Positions 55,309 through 62,722 of a stretch of 64,000 bases of DNA are shown here, in pieces. Origin of the DNA: Anaerolineales bacterium (GTDB lineage: Bacteria > Chloroflexota > Anaerolineae > Anaerolineales > Villigracilaceae); assembly GCA_016789025.1 (NCBI GenBank), contig JAEURC010000025.1, forward strand, positions 1 through 64,000, written 5' to 3'. A program made the translations under genes and the position numbers. Each line of letters begins with the position of its first letter. Position 1 is the stretch's first letter. Below the pieces are notes generated by a model that searched no databases, was not told the DNA's origin, and saw only the letters and a program-made list of their open reading frames with translations.

Positions 55309-55779
55309 ATGACTCACACTATTAATCTCACTGTCAACGGACAAAAATATACCCGCACCGTCGAGCCGCGCATGTTGCTCAGCGACTTCCTGCGTCACGA
55401 ACTTGGGCTCACTGGCACGCATGTCGGTTGCGAGCATGGAGTCTGCGGCGCGTGCACGATCATGTTCGACGGCGAATCGGCAAGGTCGTGTTTGACGTTT
55501 GCCGTCCAAGCCGATGGACATGAAATTACAACCGTTGAAGGTTTAGCAACTGACAAAGATAATCTGCATCCACTTCAACAATCCTTTTGGGAGGCGCACG
55601 GACTTCAATGCGGCTACTGCACGCCAGGAATTTTGATGACGATGATTCCATTTTTGAAGCAAAACCCCAATCCGACCGAAGATGAAATCCGCCATGCGCT
55701 ATCGGGGAATCTCTGTCGTTGCACGGGGTATCAACATATTGTGGATGCGGTGAAGTTGGCGGCGGAGAAAATGCGGTAG
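55309..55779 (+). CDS. Molybdenum hydroxylase 2Fe-2S subunit (CoxS-like)
   Basis: A 156-residue small subunit with two [2Fe-2S] clusters. The plant-type ferredoxin site is VGCEHGVCGACTIMFDGES with a later cysteine in RSCLTFAV. The C-terminal cluster uses LQCGYCTPGILMT and LSGNLCRCTGYQHIV. All eight cysteines are present. It follows the FAD subunit by 21 bases. The substrate of the holoenzyme is not set by this subunit. Confidence 0.96.
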   Translation: MTHTINLTVNGQKYTRTVEPRMLLSDFLRHELGLTGTHVGCEHGVCGACTIMFDGESARSCLTFAVQADGHEITTVEGLATDKDNLHPLQQSFWEAHGLQCGYCTPGILMTMIPFLKQNPNPTEDEIRHALSGNLCRCTGYQHIVDAVKLAAEKMR

Positions 55780-55787
55780 ATCGAGAA

Positions 55788-55842
55788 GTAATTGGTAATT
55801 TGTAAATAGTAATTGGAAAGTAGAGAATTGGAGAATTAAGTC
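55788..55842. repeat. TAATTGGTAATTTGTAAATAG units before the amidase gene
   Basis: AGTAATTGGTAATTTGTAAA is followed by TAGTAATTGG and AGAGAATTGGAGAATTAAG. A mix of two spacer families, without a strong hairpin of its own. Its inverse TTACCAATTACTAATTAC begins 50 bases later, inside the amidase gene. Confidence 0.75.
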
Positions 55843-55849
55843 TGTGATT

Positions 55850-57124
55850 ATGAATCAATCTGAACTGACGAGTGGTTTTCGCTCAGGCGAATTACCAATT
55901 ACTAATTACATTTCTCAACTCCAGTCTCTCTTCGATTCTCGTGAGCCTGAAGTTTTGGCATTCATCCCTGAATCAAATCGCTTTGAACGCTTGCAAAAAG
56001 ATGCGGAAGAATTAACTAAAAAATTTCCTGATGCAAATAATCGTCCGCCGTTGTTTGGGATGACTCTCGGCGTGAAGGATATCTTTCATGTGAATGGATT
56101 CGTCACACAAGCGGGAAGCAAATTACCATCACAGGACTTACAAGGCAATGAAGCCACAAGCGTCACGAAACTAAAAAACGCGGGCGCGTTGATTCTTGGC
56201 AAAACGGTCACAACCGAGTTTGCATACTTCACGCCAGGTCCCACGTGCAACCCGCATAATCCAAGTCACACGCCTGGCGGTTCGAGCAGTGGATCTGCCG
56301 CCGCAGTCGGCGCGGGGCTTTGTGACATCGCGCTTGGCACGCAGACCATCGGTTCGGTGATTCGTCCCGCCGCGTTTTGTGGCGTGGTCGGATTCAAGCC
56401 CACATGTGAAAGGGTTTCGCGTGAAGGCGTCATTCCGCTTTCGCCGTCGTTCGATCATGTTGGGGTGTTTGCGGGTGATGTAGAGACGATGAGGCGGGTT
56501 GCCTCTGTGGAAATTAGTAATTGGGGAATGGTAATTGACAAGCGAAAGCCAATTCTCGGAATCCCCGAAGGGAAGTATTTACAGAACGCATCTTACGAAG
56601 GTCTAAAGGATTTTGAAGTAGTAATTAAATTACTAAGTACTAATTGCGAATTACGCTCTGTCCAAGTCATGGATGATTTCGATGAGATCAAATCCCGTCA
56701 CGATGCCATCATGTCTTACGACGCCTCGCAAGTTCATAAAGAGTGGTTTGCAAAACACGAAAGTCTTTATTCCTCCAAATTCTCTGACTTAATCAAACGC
56801 GGACAGTCAATTACTAATTACCAATTACATCTCAAAGCGCGTGATACTTTCCGAGAACAAATTACCAAAGCCATGAACGAAAATCAAATTGACTTGTGGA
56901 TTTGCCCTCCCGCTGTTGGACCCGCGCCCAAAGGACTCGACTCCACAGGCGACCCTGTGATGTGCCTGCCGTGGACACAAATCGGTTTTCCTGCCATCAA
57001 CATCCCAACAACAAAGAATGAAGAAGGCTTGCCAATGGGATTACAACTCGTCGGCAAATGGAATTCCGACGAATCGTTACTTGCTTGGGCAGAAGAGATT
57101 GAAAAGGTTGTGAATAAGATATGA
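55850..57124 (+). CDS. Amidase signature family hydrolase
   Basis: A 424-residue Ser-cisSer-Lys hydrolase. The catalytic lysine is in FGMTLGVKDIFHVNGF, the cis-serine in HTPGGSSSGSAAAVGAG and the nucleophile serine in LGTQTIGSVIRPAAFCG. Amidase-family members include allophanate hydrolase and ureidomalonase, so an N-heterocycle or ureide fragment is a fair guess from the neighbours, not from specificity residues. At least four short stretches (near residues 14, 222, 257 and 320) are encoded by ATTACCAATTACTAATTAC-type repeat units. It overlaps fdrA by 4 bases (ATGA), so the two are co-translated. Confidence 0.9.
   Translation: MNQSELTSGFRSGELPITNYISQLQSLFDSREPEVLAFIPESNRFERLQKDAEELTKKFPDANNRPPLFGMTLGVKDIFHVNGFVTQAGSKLPSQDLQGNEATSVTKLKNAGALILGKTVTTEFAYFTPGPTCNPHNPSHTPGGSSSGSAAAVGAGLCDIALGTQTIGSVIRPAAFCGVVGFKPTCERVSREGVIPLSPSFDHVGVFAGDVETMRRVASVEISNWGMVIDKRKPILGIPEGKYLQNASYEGLKDFEVVIKLLSTNCELRSVQVMDDFDEIKSRHDAIMSYDASQVHKEWFAKHESLYSSKFSDLIKRGQSITNYQLHLKARDTFREQITKAMNENQIDLWICPPAVGPAPKGLDSTGDPVMCLPWTQIGFPAINIPTTKNEEGLPMGLQLVGKWNSDESLLAWAEEIEKVVNKI
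55890..55912. repeat. In-frame AATTACCAATTACTAATTAC unit in the amidase gene
   Basis: It encodes ELPITNY near residue 14. Related units are found in the same gene at about 56512-56545, 56619-56655 and 56809-56831. Confidence 0.8.
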
Positions 57125-58875
57125 CAGTCGTCAAATGGAACGTCCGCGCGGGAGCGTATTACGACTCGGTTGTGCTGATGCAACTTCAACGCGGCTTGCT
57201 TGAACTGAATGGCGTTCTCGATGCGGGGGTGGTAATGGCAACGCAAGCGAATCGAGATTTGCTTGCAACGAACAACCTCTTGCCAGCGGATATTTCCGCC
57301 AACCCCGATGATCTGCTCATCGTCGTCAAAGCGGATGATGATAACTCCGCGACCGAAGCCATCGGCAAAGTGGATGAGTTGCTTGCTCGCAGAAAATCTT
57401 CTACTGTTTCGGAAGATTTCCGTCCACGAAGTTTGAGCGCGGCGATCAAACAATTGCCTGAGGCAAATTGGGTGCTGATCTCCGTTCCAGGTCGTTATGC
57501 AGCAGGTGTCGCACGCGAAGCATTGGAACTTGGCAAACATGTTTTTCTCTACAGCGATAACGTCTCGCTCGAAGATGAAATTGCTTTGAAAAAGACCGCG
57601 CGTGAAAAAGGTCTGCTCGTGATGGGACCCGACTGCGGCACAGCCATCATCAATGCCATCGGGCTGGGATTCGCCAACCGCGTGCGGCGCGGTTCGATTG
57701 GCGTTGTAGGTGCGTCTGGTACAGGCACACAAGCCGTCACCGCGCAGATTCACAATCTCGGCGCGGGGATTTCCCACGCCATCGGCACAGGCGGGCGGGA
57801 TTTGAAGTCGGATGTCGGCGCGATTACGGCGCACCAAGCATTGGATTTGCTCGCCCGCGACCCCGATACAAAAGTTATTGCGCTTATTTCCAAACCTCCT
57901 TCGCCTGCTGTTGCGACTCAATTAATTTCTGCGGCGCAAGAGACGGGCAAACCTGTTGTCGTCTATTTCATCGGTTATCCCGCGCCTGCAAGGAAGATCG
58001 GCAATTTGCATTTTGCGGTGAGTTTGAGTGAAGCGGCGGAGTTATCTGTTGGAGAATTAGAGAATCGGAGAATTCTCCAATCCTCCAATTCTCGTTTTTT
58101 GCGCGGTTTGTTCTCTGGCGGAACGCTGGCGTATGAAATGATGGTTGGTTTGCAAGCGAGTCTTTCGCCGCTTTATTCGAATGGTCCAATTACACCGAAT
58201 CAAAATCTAAAAGACCCGCTCAAGAGTGAAGCACATTCGATTATTGATTTGGGCGATGAATTTTTCATGGTGGGACGTTTGCACCCGATGATTGATAACG
58301 ATCTGCGGATCAGACGCATCAAGCAGGAAGCGGCGGATGCGGATGTGGGGATGATCCTCTTCGACGTGGTTCTCGGCGAAGGTTCGCATGTAAACCCAGC
58401 AGGAGAATTAGTGCCTGTAATAAAGGAGATTCGAGAGAAGAGAATTGGAGAATTAAAAAGTAGCGGTGGTCGAGTAGCCCCGAATGATTTTGGAGGGGCG
58501 TATCGAGACCACAGGGAACATGGAGAATTGGAGTTTGTGGCGATTGTCATTGGGACGGATGAGGATCCGCAGAATGTTCAGTCTCAAGTCTCCAAATTGG
58601 AAGATGTGGGCGTGAAAGTTTTCCGCACGGCGTCGGAGGCGGTTGAATATGTCAGTTTGAGGCTTAGTCGCCGCGAAGCGAATCAATTTGTGCAAGTGAA
58701 TCTTGAGCAATTAAAACAACCGCTTGCGGGAATCAACGTCGGGTTGGAATCGTTTTATGAAAGCCTTACGTCGCAAGGAGCGCAAGCCGTGCACGTGGAA
58801 TGGAAGCCGCCTGCGGGTGGGAATGAAAGACTGGCAAGTTTGTTAGCGAAGATGAAGAGCAAGAAAGAGAATTAG
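57121..58875 (+). CDS. fdrA: FdrA-family protein (AllF-like, acyl-CoA-synthetase alpha fold)
   Basis: A 584-residue protein related to succinyl-CoA synthetase alpha chains. GLLVMGPDCGTAIINAIGLG, SIGVVGASGTGTQAVTAQIH and ISHAIGTGGRDLKSDVGAIT are FdrA signatures. E. coli FdrA (AllF) works with YlbE/YlbF (AllG/AllH) as oxamate carbamoyltransferase in anaerobic allantoin use. Two in-frame repeats are present: residues 311-324 (ELENRRILQSSNSR) and 448-464 (GGRVAPNDFGGAYRDH). The C-terminus KKEN and stop lie in a third. The partner AllG-like gene follows directly. Confidence 0.9.
   Translation: MTVVKWNVRAGAYYDSVVLMQLQRGLLELNGVLDAGVVMATQANRDLLATNNLLPADISANPDDLLIVVKADDDNSATEAIGKVDELLARRKSSTVSEDFRPRSLSAAIKQLPEANWVLISVPGRYAAGVAREALELGKHVFLYSDNVSLEDEIALKKTAREKGLLVMGPDCGTAIINAIGLGFANRVRRGSIGVVGASGTGTQAVTAQIHNLGAGISHAIGTGGRDLKSDVGAITAHQALDLLARDPDTKVIALISKPPSPAVATQLISAAQETGKPVVVYFIGYPAPARKIGNLHFAVSLSEAAELSVGELENRRILQSSNSRFLRGLFSGGTLAYEMMVGLQASLSPLYSNGPITPNQNLKDPLKSEAHSIIDLGDEFFMVGRLHPMIDNDLRIRRIKQEAADADVGMILFDVVLGEGSHVNPAGELVPVIKEIREKRIGELKSSGGRVAPNDFGGAYRDHREHGELEFVAIVIGTDEDPQNVQSQVSKLEDVGVKVFRTASEAVEYVSLRLSRREANQFVQVNLEQLKQPLAGINVGLESFYESLTSQGAQAVHVEWKPPAGGNERLASLLAKMKSKKEN
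58051..58093. repeat. In-frame palindrome inside fdrA (GAGAATT family)
   Basis: GGAGAATTAGAGAATCGGAG faces CTCCAATCCTCCAATTCTC. It is read through without stop between the Val-Gly-rich segment and the conserved RGLFSGGTLAYEM. Confidence 0.9.
58464..58512. repeat. In-frame palindrome inside fdrA (CGGTGGTCGAGTAG family)
   Basis: CGGTGGTCGAGTAGCCCC ... GGGGCGTATCGAGACCAC. The right half (GAYRDH) is read in the same frame as in trpE, the left half in a different frame. Confidence 0.92.
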
Positions 58876-58908
58876 AGGATTGGAGAATTCTCTAGTTCTC
58901 TAATTCTC
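58866..58908. repeat. Inverted repeat at the fdrA stop codon (GAGAATTAG family)
   Basis: AGAGAATTAGAGGATTGG faces CTAGTTCTCTAATTCTC. The TAG at 58873-58875 inside the left arm ends fdrA. Confidence 0.88.
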
Positions 58909-58922
58909 ACATGGAGACGATG

Positions 58923-60167
58923 ATGAGCATAGATAACGCCAACCAAATTGCTGTTGACAAGATGATGAACGCTCGACCAATCTTGAAAGCCGTCGCGCCT
59001 GCGAAAGATGTCATCCCTGGGATGAAGGATAATTTGTTCCTCCACGCGGGTCCGCCGATTGAGTGGGCGCGGATGTCGGGTCCGCTCAAAGGCGCGATCA
59101 TTGGGGCGATGCTGTTCGAGGGTGTGGCGGCGTCCGAAGCAGAGGCAACTCGAATGGTGGAAAGAGGCGAGGTCGAATTTGATTCGTGTCATCATCACGG
59201 CACAGTCGGTCCGATGGCGGGAGTCACATCCGCTTCGATGAAAGTCTATGTCGTTGAAAATGCCGAGCATGGAAATAAATCGTTTTCGAATTTGAACGAG
59301 GGCTACGGAAAAGTTTTGCGATACGGCGCGTATAGCGAAGAGGTGTTGAAGAAGTTGCATTGGATGAACGATGTGTTGGGCGTCGCGCTGGCGGATGCGC
59401 TTGAGAGTTCGAACGGACTCGACATGCGCGCGTTGATCGCGGAGGCACTGCACATGGGCGACGAGGGACATAATCGCAACAAGGCGGGTTCGTTGTTGTA
59501 TTTGAAATTGATCGCGCCGTTGATCGCAAAAGTTGTGAACGATGATTCGGTCGAGTCGGAGGTGTTGCAATTTCTCGGCGATAATGCGTTGAGCGTTTTG
59601 AATCCCGTGATGGCGGCGTGCAAAGCGATGACCGATGCCGCGCATGGCGTGGAAGGTTCGACGATCGTCACAACGATGGCGCGCAACGGAACGGATTTTG
59701 GGATTCGCGTCAGCGGACTCGGCGAGCGACAATGGTTCACGGCTCCCGCCGAAATTCCAGTTGGTTTGTTTTTCTCGGGCTTTTCTCAAGCTGACGCCAA
59801 CCCCGACATCGGCGACAGCGCCATCACCGAGACCGCAGGCATCGGCGGATTCGCCATGGCAACCGCGCCCGCGATTGTGACATTTGTCGGCGGCACACCA
59901 AAGGATGCAATGAACGCCACACTTGAAATGTATGAAATCACATTTGCCGAAAGTAAATTTTTCACCATGCCGTCGCTCGAATTTCGCGGCACGCCCACAG
60001 GCATTGACTTACGCAAAGTCGTCGAGTTGGGAATCACTCCGCGCATCAACACAGGCATTGCTCATAAAAATGCTGGTGTTGGACAAGTAGGTGCAGGGTT
60101 AGTGAGACCGCCGATTGAAATATTTGAGCAGGCGTTGGTGGCGTTTGCGGAAAAATACAATTTGTAA
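58923..60167 (+). CDS. DUF1116 protein (YlbE/AllG-like)
   Basis: A 414-residue cytoplasmic protein matching E. coli YlbE (AllG): ANQIAVDKMMNARPILKAVA, PPIEWARMSGPLKGAIIGA, CHHHGTVGPMAGVTSASMKV and EALHMGDEGHNRNKAGS are the family landmarks, with conserved His and Asp residues. AllG forms part of oxamate carbamoyltransferase with FdrA (AllF) and YlbF (AllH). No AllH (DUF2877) or carbamate kinase gene is in the window. GGAG at 58913-58916 favours the ATG at 58923; ATGs at 58911 and 58920 are alternatives. Confidence 0.92.
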   Translation: MSIDNANQIAVDKMMNARPILKAVAPAKDVIPGMKDNLFLHAGPPIEWARMSGPLKGAIIGAMLFEGVAASEAEATRMVERGEVEFDSCHHHGTVGPMAGVTSASMKVYVVENAEHGNKSFSNLNEGYGKVLRYGAYSEEVLKKLHWMNDVLGVALADALESSNGLDMRALIAEALHMGDEGHNRNKAGSLLYLKLIAPLIAKVVNDDSVESEVLQFLGDNALSVLNPVMAACKAMTDAAHGVEGSTIVTTMARNGTDFGIRVSGLGERQWFTAPAEIPVGLFFSGFSQADANPDIGDSAITETAGIGGFAMATAPAIVTFVGGTPKDAMNATLEMYEITFAESKFFTMPSLEFRGTPTGIDLRKVVELGITPRINTGIAHKNAGVGQVGAGLVRPPIEIFEQALVAFAEKYNL

Positions 60168-60190
60168 TTGGTAAATAGTAATTGGTAATT
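60168..60190. repeat. TAATTGGTAAATAGTAATTGG unit
   Basis: Direct AT-rich repeat unit in the short spacer before the four-helix-bundle gene. Its inverse AATTACAAATTACCAATTAC occurs after that gene (60690-60709), so the gene is flanked by inverted copies. Confidence 0.8.
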
Positions 60191-60203
60191 GGAGGAGGTT
60201 GTT

Positions 60204-60683
60204 GTGTCTGCTACATTTGAGGATTTACGAGTATTGAAAGCTGCCGAAGATGTTGCGGATTCGGTTTGGAAAATCGTTCTTCGATGGGATGAGTTTGCTA
60301 AGGATGTTGTTGGGAAGCAAATAACCCGTTCTGCCGATTCGGTCGGAGCGAATATTGCAGAATCGTTTGGCAGGTTTAATTTTGGAGAGAAACTTCAATT
60401 TCTATATTACTCGCGCGGAAGTCTCTTTGAAACCAAATATTGGCTGAACCGAACAAAAGCGCGTGACTTAATGAAACCAGATGAAGTAGAGGAGTATGTC
60501 AAAAAACTCACAGACTTGGCGAGGCAGTTGAATACATTTGCAGGCGGCTTGAAGGCCGTTCGAGCAGAACAAAAATCAAAACCAGTTGTGCGCGAAGAAC
60601 AGGCGGAGTACCTTACGATCAATCTTGACGATCTTCCCGATCCGCTCTTCAACGTAGATGATCTAAACTGGCTGAGTTCATAA
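60204..60683 (+). CDS. Four-helix bundle protein (S23/IVP-like)
   Basis: A 159-residue helical protein. FEDLRVLKAAEDVADSVWKI, QITRSADSVGANIAESFGR and KLQFLYYSRGSLFETKYWL are the typical helices of the S23 rRNA-intervening-sequence family. The function of these proteins is unclear; some bind nucleic acid and a related protein (Avd) serves retroelements. A strong GGAGGAGG precedes a GTG at 60204, which is chosen as start. The gene is flanked by inverted AATTAC repeats and interrupts the catabolic cluster, so it looks like an inserted cargo. Confidence 0.85.
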   Translation: MSATFEDLRVLKAAEDVADSVWKIVLRWDEFAKDVVGKQITRSADSVGANIAESFGRFNFGEKLQFLYYSRGSLFETKYWLNRTKARDLMKPDEVEEYVKKLTDLARQLNTFAGGLKAVRAEQKSKPVVREEQAEYLTINLDDLPDPLFNVDDLNWLSS

Positions 60684-60689
60684 CCATCT

Positions 60690-60715
60690 AATTACAAATT
60701 ACCAATTACTCAATT
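60690..60715. repeat. AATTACAAATTACCAATTACTC unit, inverse of 60168
   Basis: Inverted relative to 60168-60190, bracketing the four-helix-bundle gene. Confidence 0.75.
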
Positions 60716-60741
60716 ACCCATTTCAACAAAGGAGTTCCACC

Positions 60742-61524
60742 ATGACCAAAATCTACGACCTCTCGCAAGACCTGAACCAAGACGCATCCTTCTGGCCCTT
60801 CTACCCGCCGTTTGAGGTGAAGTACATCAAGCGCAAATCGGAGCATGGGGTGAACGCACAATATATTCAAACGTCCAATCACATGGGCACGCACTTGGAT
60901 GCGCCGAAGCATTTTGTGACGAAGGGCAAGACCATTGACCAGATTCCCATCGAATGGTGTTACGGACCAGGCGTGATCGTTGACCTGAGCGACATGCTCG
61001 ACGATCTCGGCATGTTCACGCCAGAAGATATTGAGAAGCGAGCCGAAGTGAAAGATGGCGACATTCTCTTCATCCACACGGGCTGGCACAAGTATTCGTT
61101 CTTCAGCCCAGACGGCGACGAAGAGCGCTACATCCAGCGGCATCCAGGTCCGCATTACAGCATCTGCGACTGGTTGCTGAAGAAGAAAATCCACATTTGG
61201 GGCGTGGACATGATTTCGACCGACCACCCGATGAACCTGCCCATCGGTCGCTTCTTGGGCAAAGGCGGATTGGAACACTGGCAGAAAGTCCGCGCTTTGA
61301 CAGAAAAGAAATTCGGCGCGGACAAGATTGATGAGTTGTTCCCCGATTCGGCGTATCAGTTGACGCACAATGCTCTCTTCCCGCACGATTGTATGCACGT
61401 CGAAAATCTCGGCGGCGACATTGGACTCAAGGAACTGCACAACAAACGCATCACGCTCGGCGTCTTCCCGTGGAAGTTTAGAGGCGGAGAGGCGGCGTTT
61501 TGTAGGGCGGTGGCGTGGGCGTAA
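60742..61524 (+). CDS. Cyclase-family metal-dependent hydrolase
   Basis: A 260-residue member of the kynurenine formamidase/isatin hydrolase superfamily. The metal-binding signature HMGTHLDAPKHFV (HxGTHxDxPxH) is complete. ILFIHTGWHKYSF and GVDMISTDHPMNL (second metal region) follow. Members open amide or lactam rings or cleave N-formyl groups with Mn2+ or Zn2+. CAAAGGAGTTCCACC precedes the ATG. In this setting it may open a ring produced by the molybdenum hydroxylase; the substrate is unknown. Confidence 0.9.
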   Translation: MTKIYDLSQDLNQDASFWPFYPPFEVKYIKRKSEHGVNAQYIQTSNHMGTHLDAPKHFVTKGKTIDQIPIEWCYGPGVIVDLSDMLDDLGMFTPEDIEKRAEVKDGDILFIHTGWHKYSFFSPDGDEERYIQRHPGPHYSICDWLLKKKIHIWGVDMISTDHPMNLPIGRFLGKGGLEHWQKVRALTEKKFGADKIDELFPDSAYQLTHNALFPHDCMHVENLGGDIGLKELHNKRITLGVFPWKFRGGEAAFCRAVAWA

Positions 61525-61531
61525 CGATAAA

Positions 61532-61582
61532 GAGTCTCCAGTCTCTAGTCTCGGGTTAAAAAGAGACTGGAGATTGGAGACT
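61532..61582. repeat. Inverted repeat, AGTCTCCAGTCTC...GAGACTGGAGA family
   Basis: AGTCTCCAGTCTCTAGTCTC faces GAGACTGGAGATTGGAGACT (18 of 20 bases complementary), loop about 10 bases. Confidence 0.9.
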
Positions 61583-61596
61583 AAACTGGAGGACTC

Positions 61597-62709
61597 ATGG
61601 CGACCGACACCACCCTAATTGAAAAACGAGAAGAACTCAAACGCCGACTTGCCGCGGGCGAGTATAAAACGCTGGTTGATGTTTTTCTAGAGTGGTTGGA
61701 CCGCCTGCTTCGGAAGATCACTCGCCGCTCAAGACCGCTACCTATGTGGTTTATCATAGTGCTCTTATGCTTTGCAATAATAGGTGTTAGCAATATCGTT
61801 GCAGGTAGGAACCTTATTAATACAATAAAGTTGCATGGGCTAGTACCCGTTCTGGCAGTAAACCTACTAAATATTCTCTATATTCCTTCCGTGATTGTAC
61901 TTAATCAATCTATAAGAGGCATCTTCACTCTTTGGCGCAATAGTATTTTGGATGCAACCGATTCAATCGCCAGCTTGGAAGGGTTTGAAAATTGGCTGAA
62001 ACTGACTTGTAATAGACGGCTACATCTTATTGTAATAATTATTGGAGGCATATTAAACGGTCTAAGTCTGACGATGATAAACCCTTTGACAGGAGTCTAC
62101 ACCAGTTATGGCTGGATATTTTCAGTTGTTGTTACTGCTTTTCTCGAATCCATGATTGTCTCTGCTTTTCTTTATCTGTTGCTTATGCTCATGTTGCTGT
62201 TAGCAAGAATGCATGGGTATGACCTGAGACTCTTTGCGGCAGATCCAAGTAGCTCTGAACTTATATCTCGCTTATCGGGCAAATTTGGCTTCTTTCTCTA
62301 CTTTGTAGCCGTTTATGCAGCCGTGTTGACCTTAATTTCTACTTGGAGTGGATTTATGTCGTCGTTCGGTATTAATTTGGTTTTGTTCTTGTGGGTACCT
62401 ATCATTGCTATATTCATTTTGAACCAGACCAGTCTCTCCAGCATCATTCGTCGTGCTAAATGGAAAACACTCAACGAAGCACAAGCAAAAGTTGAAAAAC
62501 TTCAGGCAGCGAAGAACTTTGGAAATCAGGAAACCATGGATGGCATCAAGCGATTGATGGACTATCACGACAGAGTAAAGGCAACCCGTGATTCAGTACT
62601 TGATTTTAGAACCTATCTCAGTTTTATCAATTCACTGCTATTACCTTTGCTTGCCTTTATATTAGGAAATCTTGATTTCGTTTTGAAGTTATTGGGTATC
62701 AATCCATAA
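61597..62709 (+). CDS. Hypothetical multi-pass membrane protein
   Basis: A 370-residue protein of unknown family. A cytoplasmic N-terminal stretch of about 45 charged residues precedes hydrophobic segments near residues 50-70 (WFIIVLLCFAIIGVSNIV), 80-105, 150-170, 185-210 (SAFLYLLLMLMLLLA), 240-260, 270-290 and a C-terminal one at 345-368. A helical region with KTLNEAQAKVEKLQAAK lies between the last two. It is AT-rich compared with neighbours and sits between the cyclase and the molybdenum subunit genes, probably inserted. No transporter motif was recognised. Confidence 0.65.
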   Translation: MATDTTLIEKREELKRRLAAGEYKTLVDVFLEWLDRLLRKITRRSRPLPMWFIIVLLCFAIIGVSNIVAGRNLINTIKLHGLVPVLAVNLLNILYIPSVIVLNQSIRGIFTLWRNSILDATDSIASLEGFENWLKLTCNRRLHLIVIIIGGILNGLSLTMINPLTGVYTSYGWIFSVVVTAFLESMIVSAFLYLLLMLMLLLARMHGYDLRLFAADPSSSELISRLSGKFGFFLYFVAVYAAVLTLISTWSGFMSSFGINLVLFLWVPIIAIFILNQTSLSSIIRRAKWKTLNEAQAKVEKLQAAKNFGNQETMDGIKRLMDYHDRVKATRDSVLDFRTYLSFINSLLLPLLAFILGNLDFVLKLLGINP

Positions 62710-62722
62710 CGGAGATTAATTC

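Noticed and set aside
60204-60683. Four-helix-bundle protein as the Avd component of a diversity-generating retroelement
   Set aside because: No reverse transcriptase, template repeat or variable repeat is present nearby; the sequence fits the common S23-like family.
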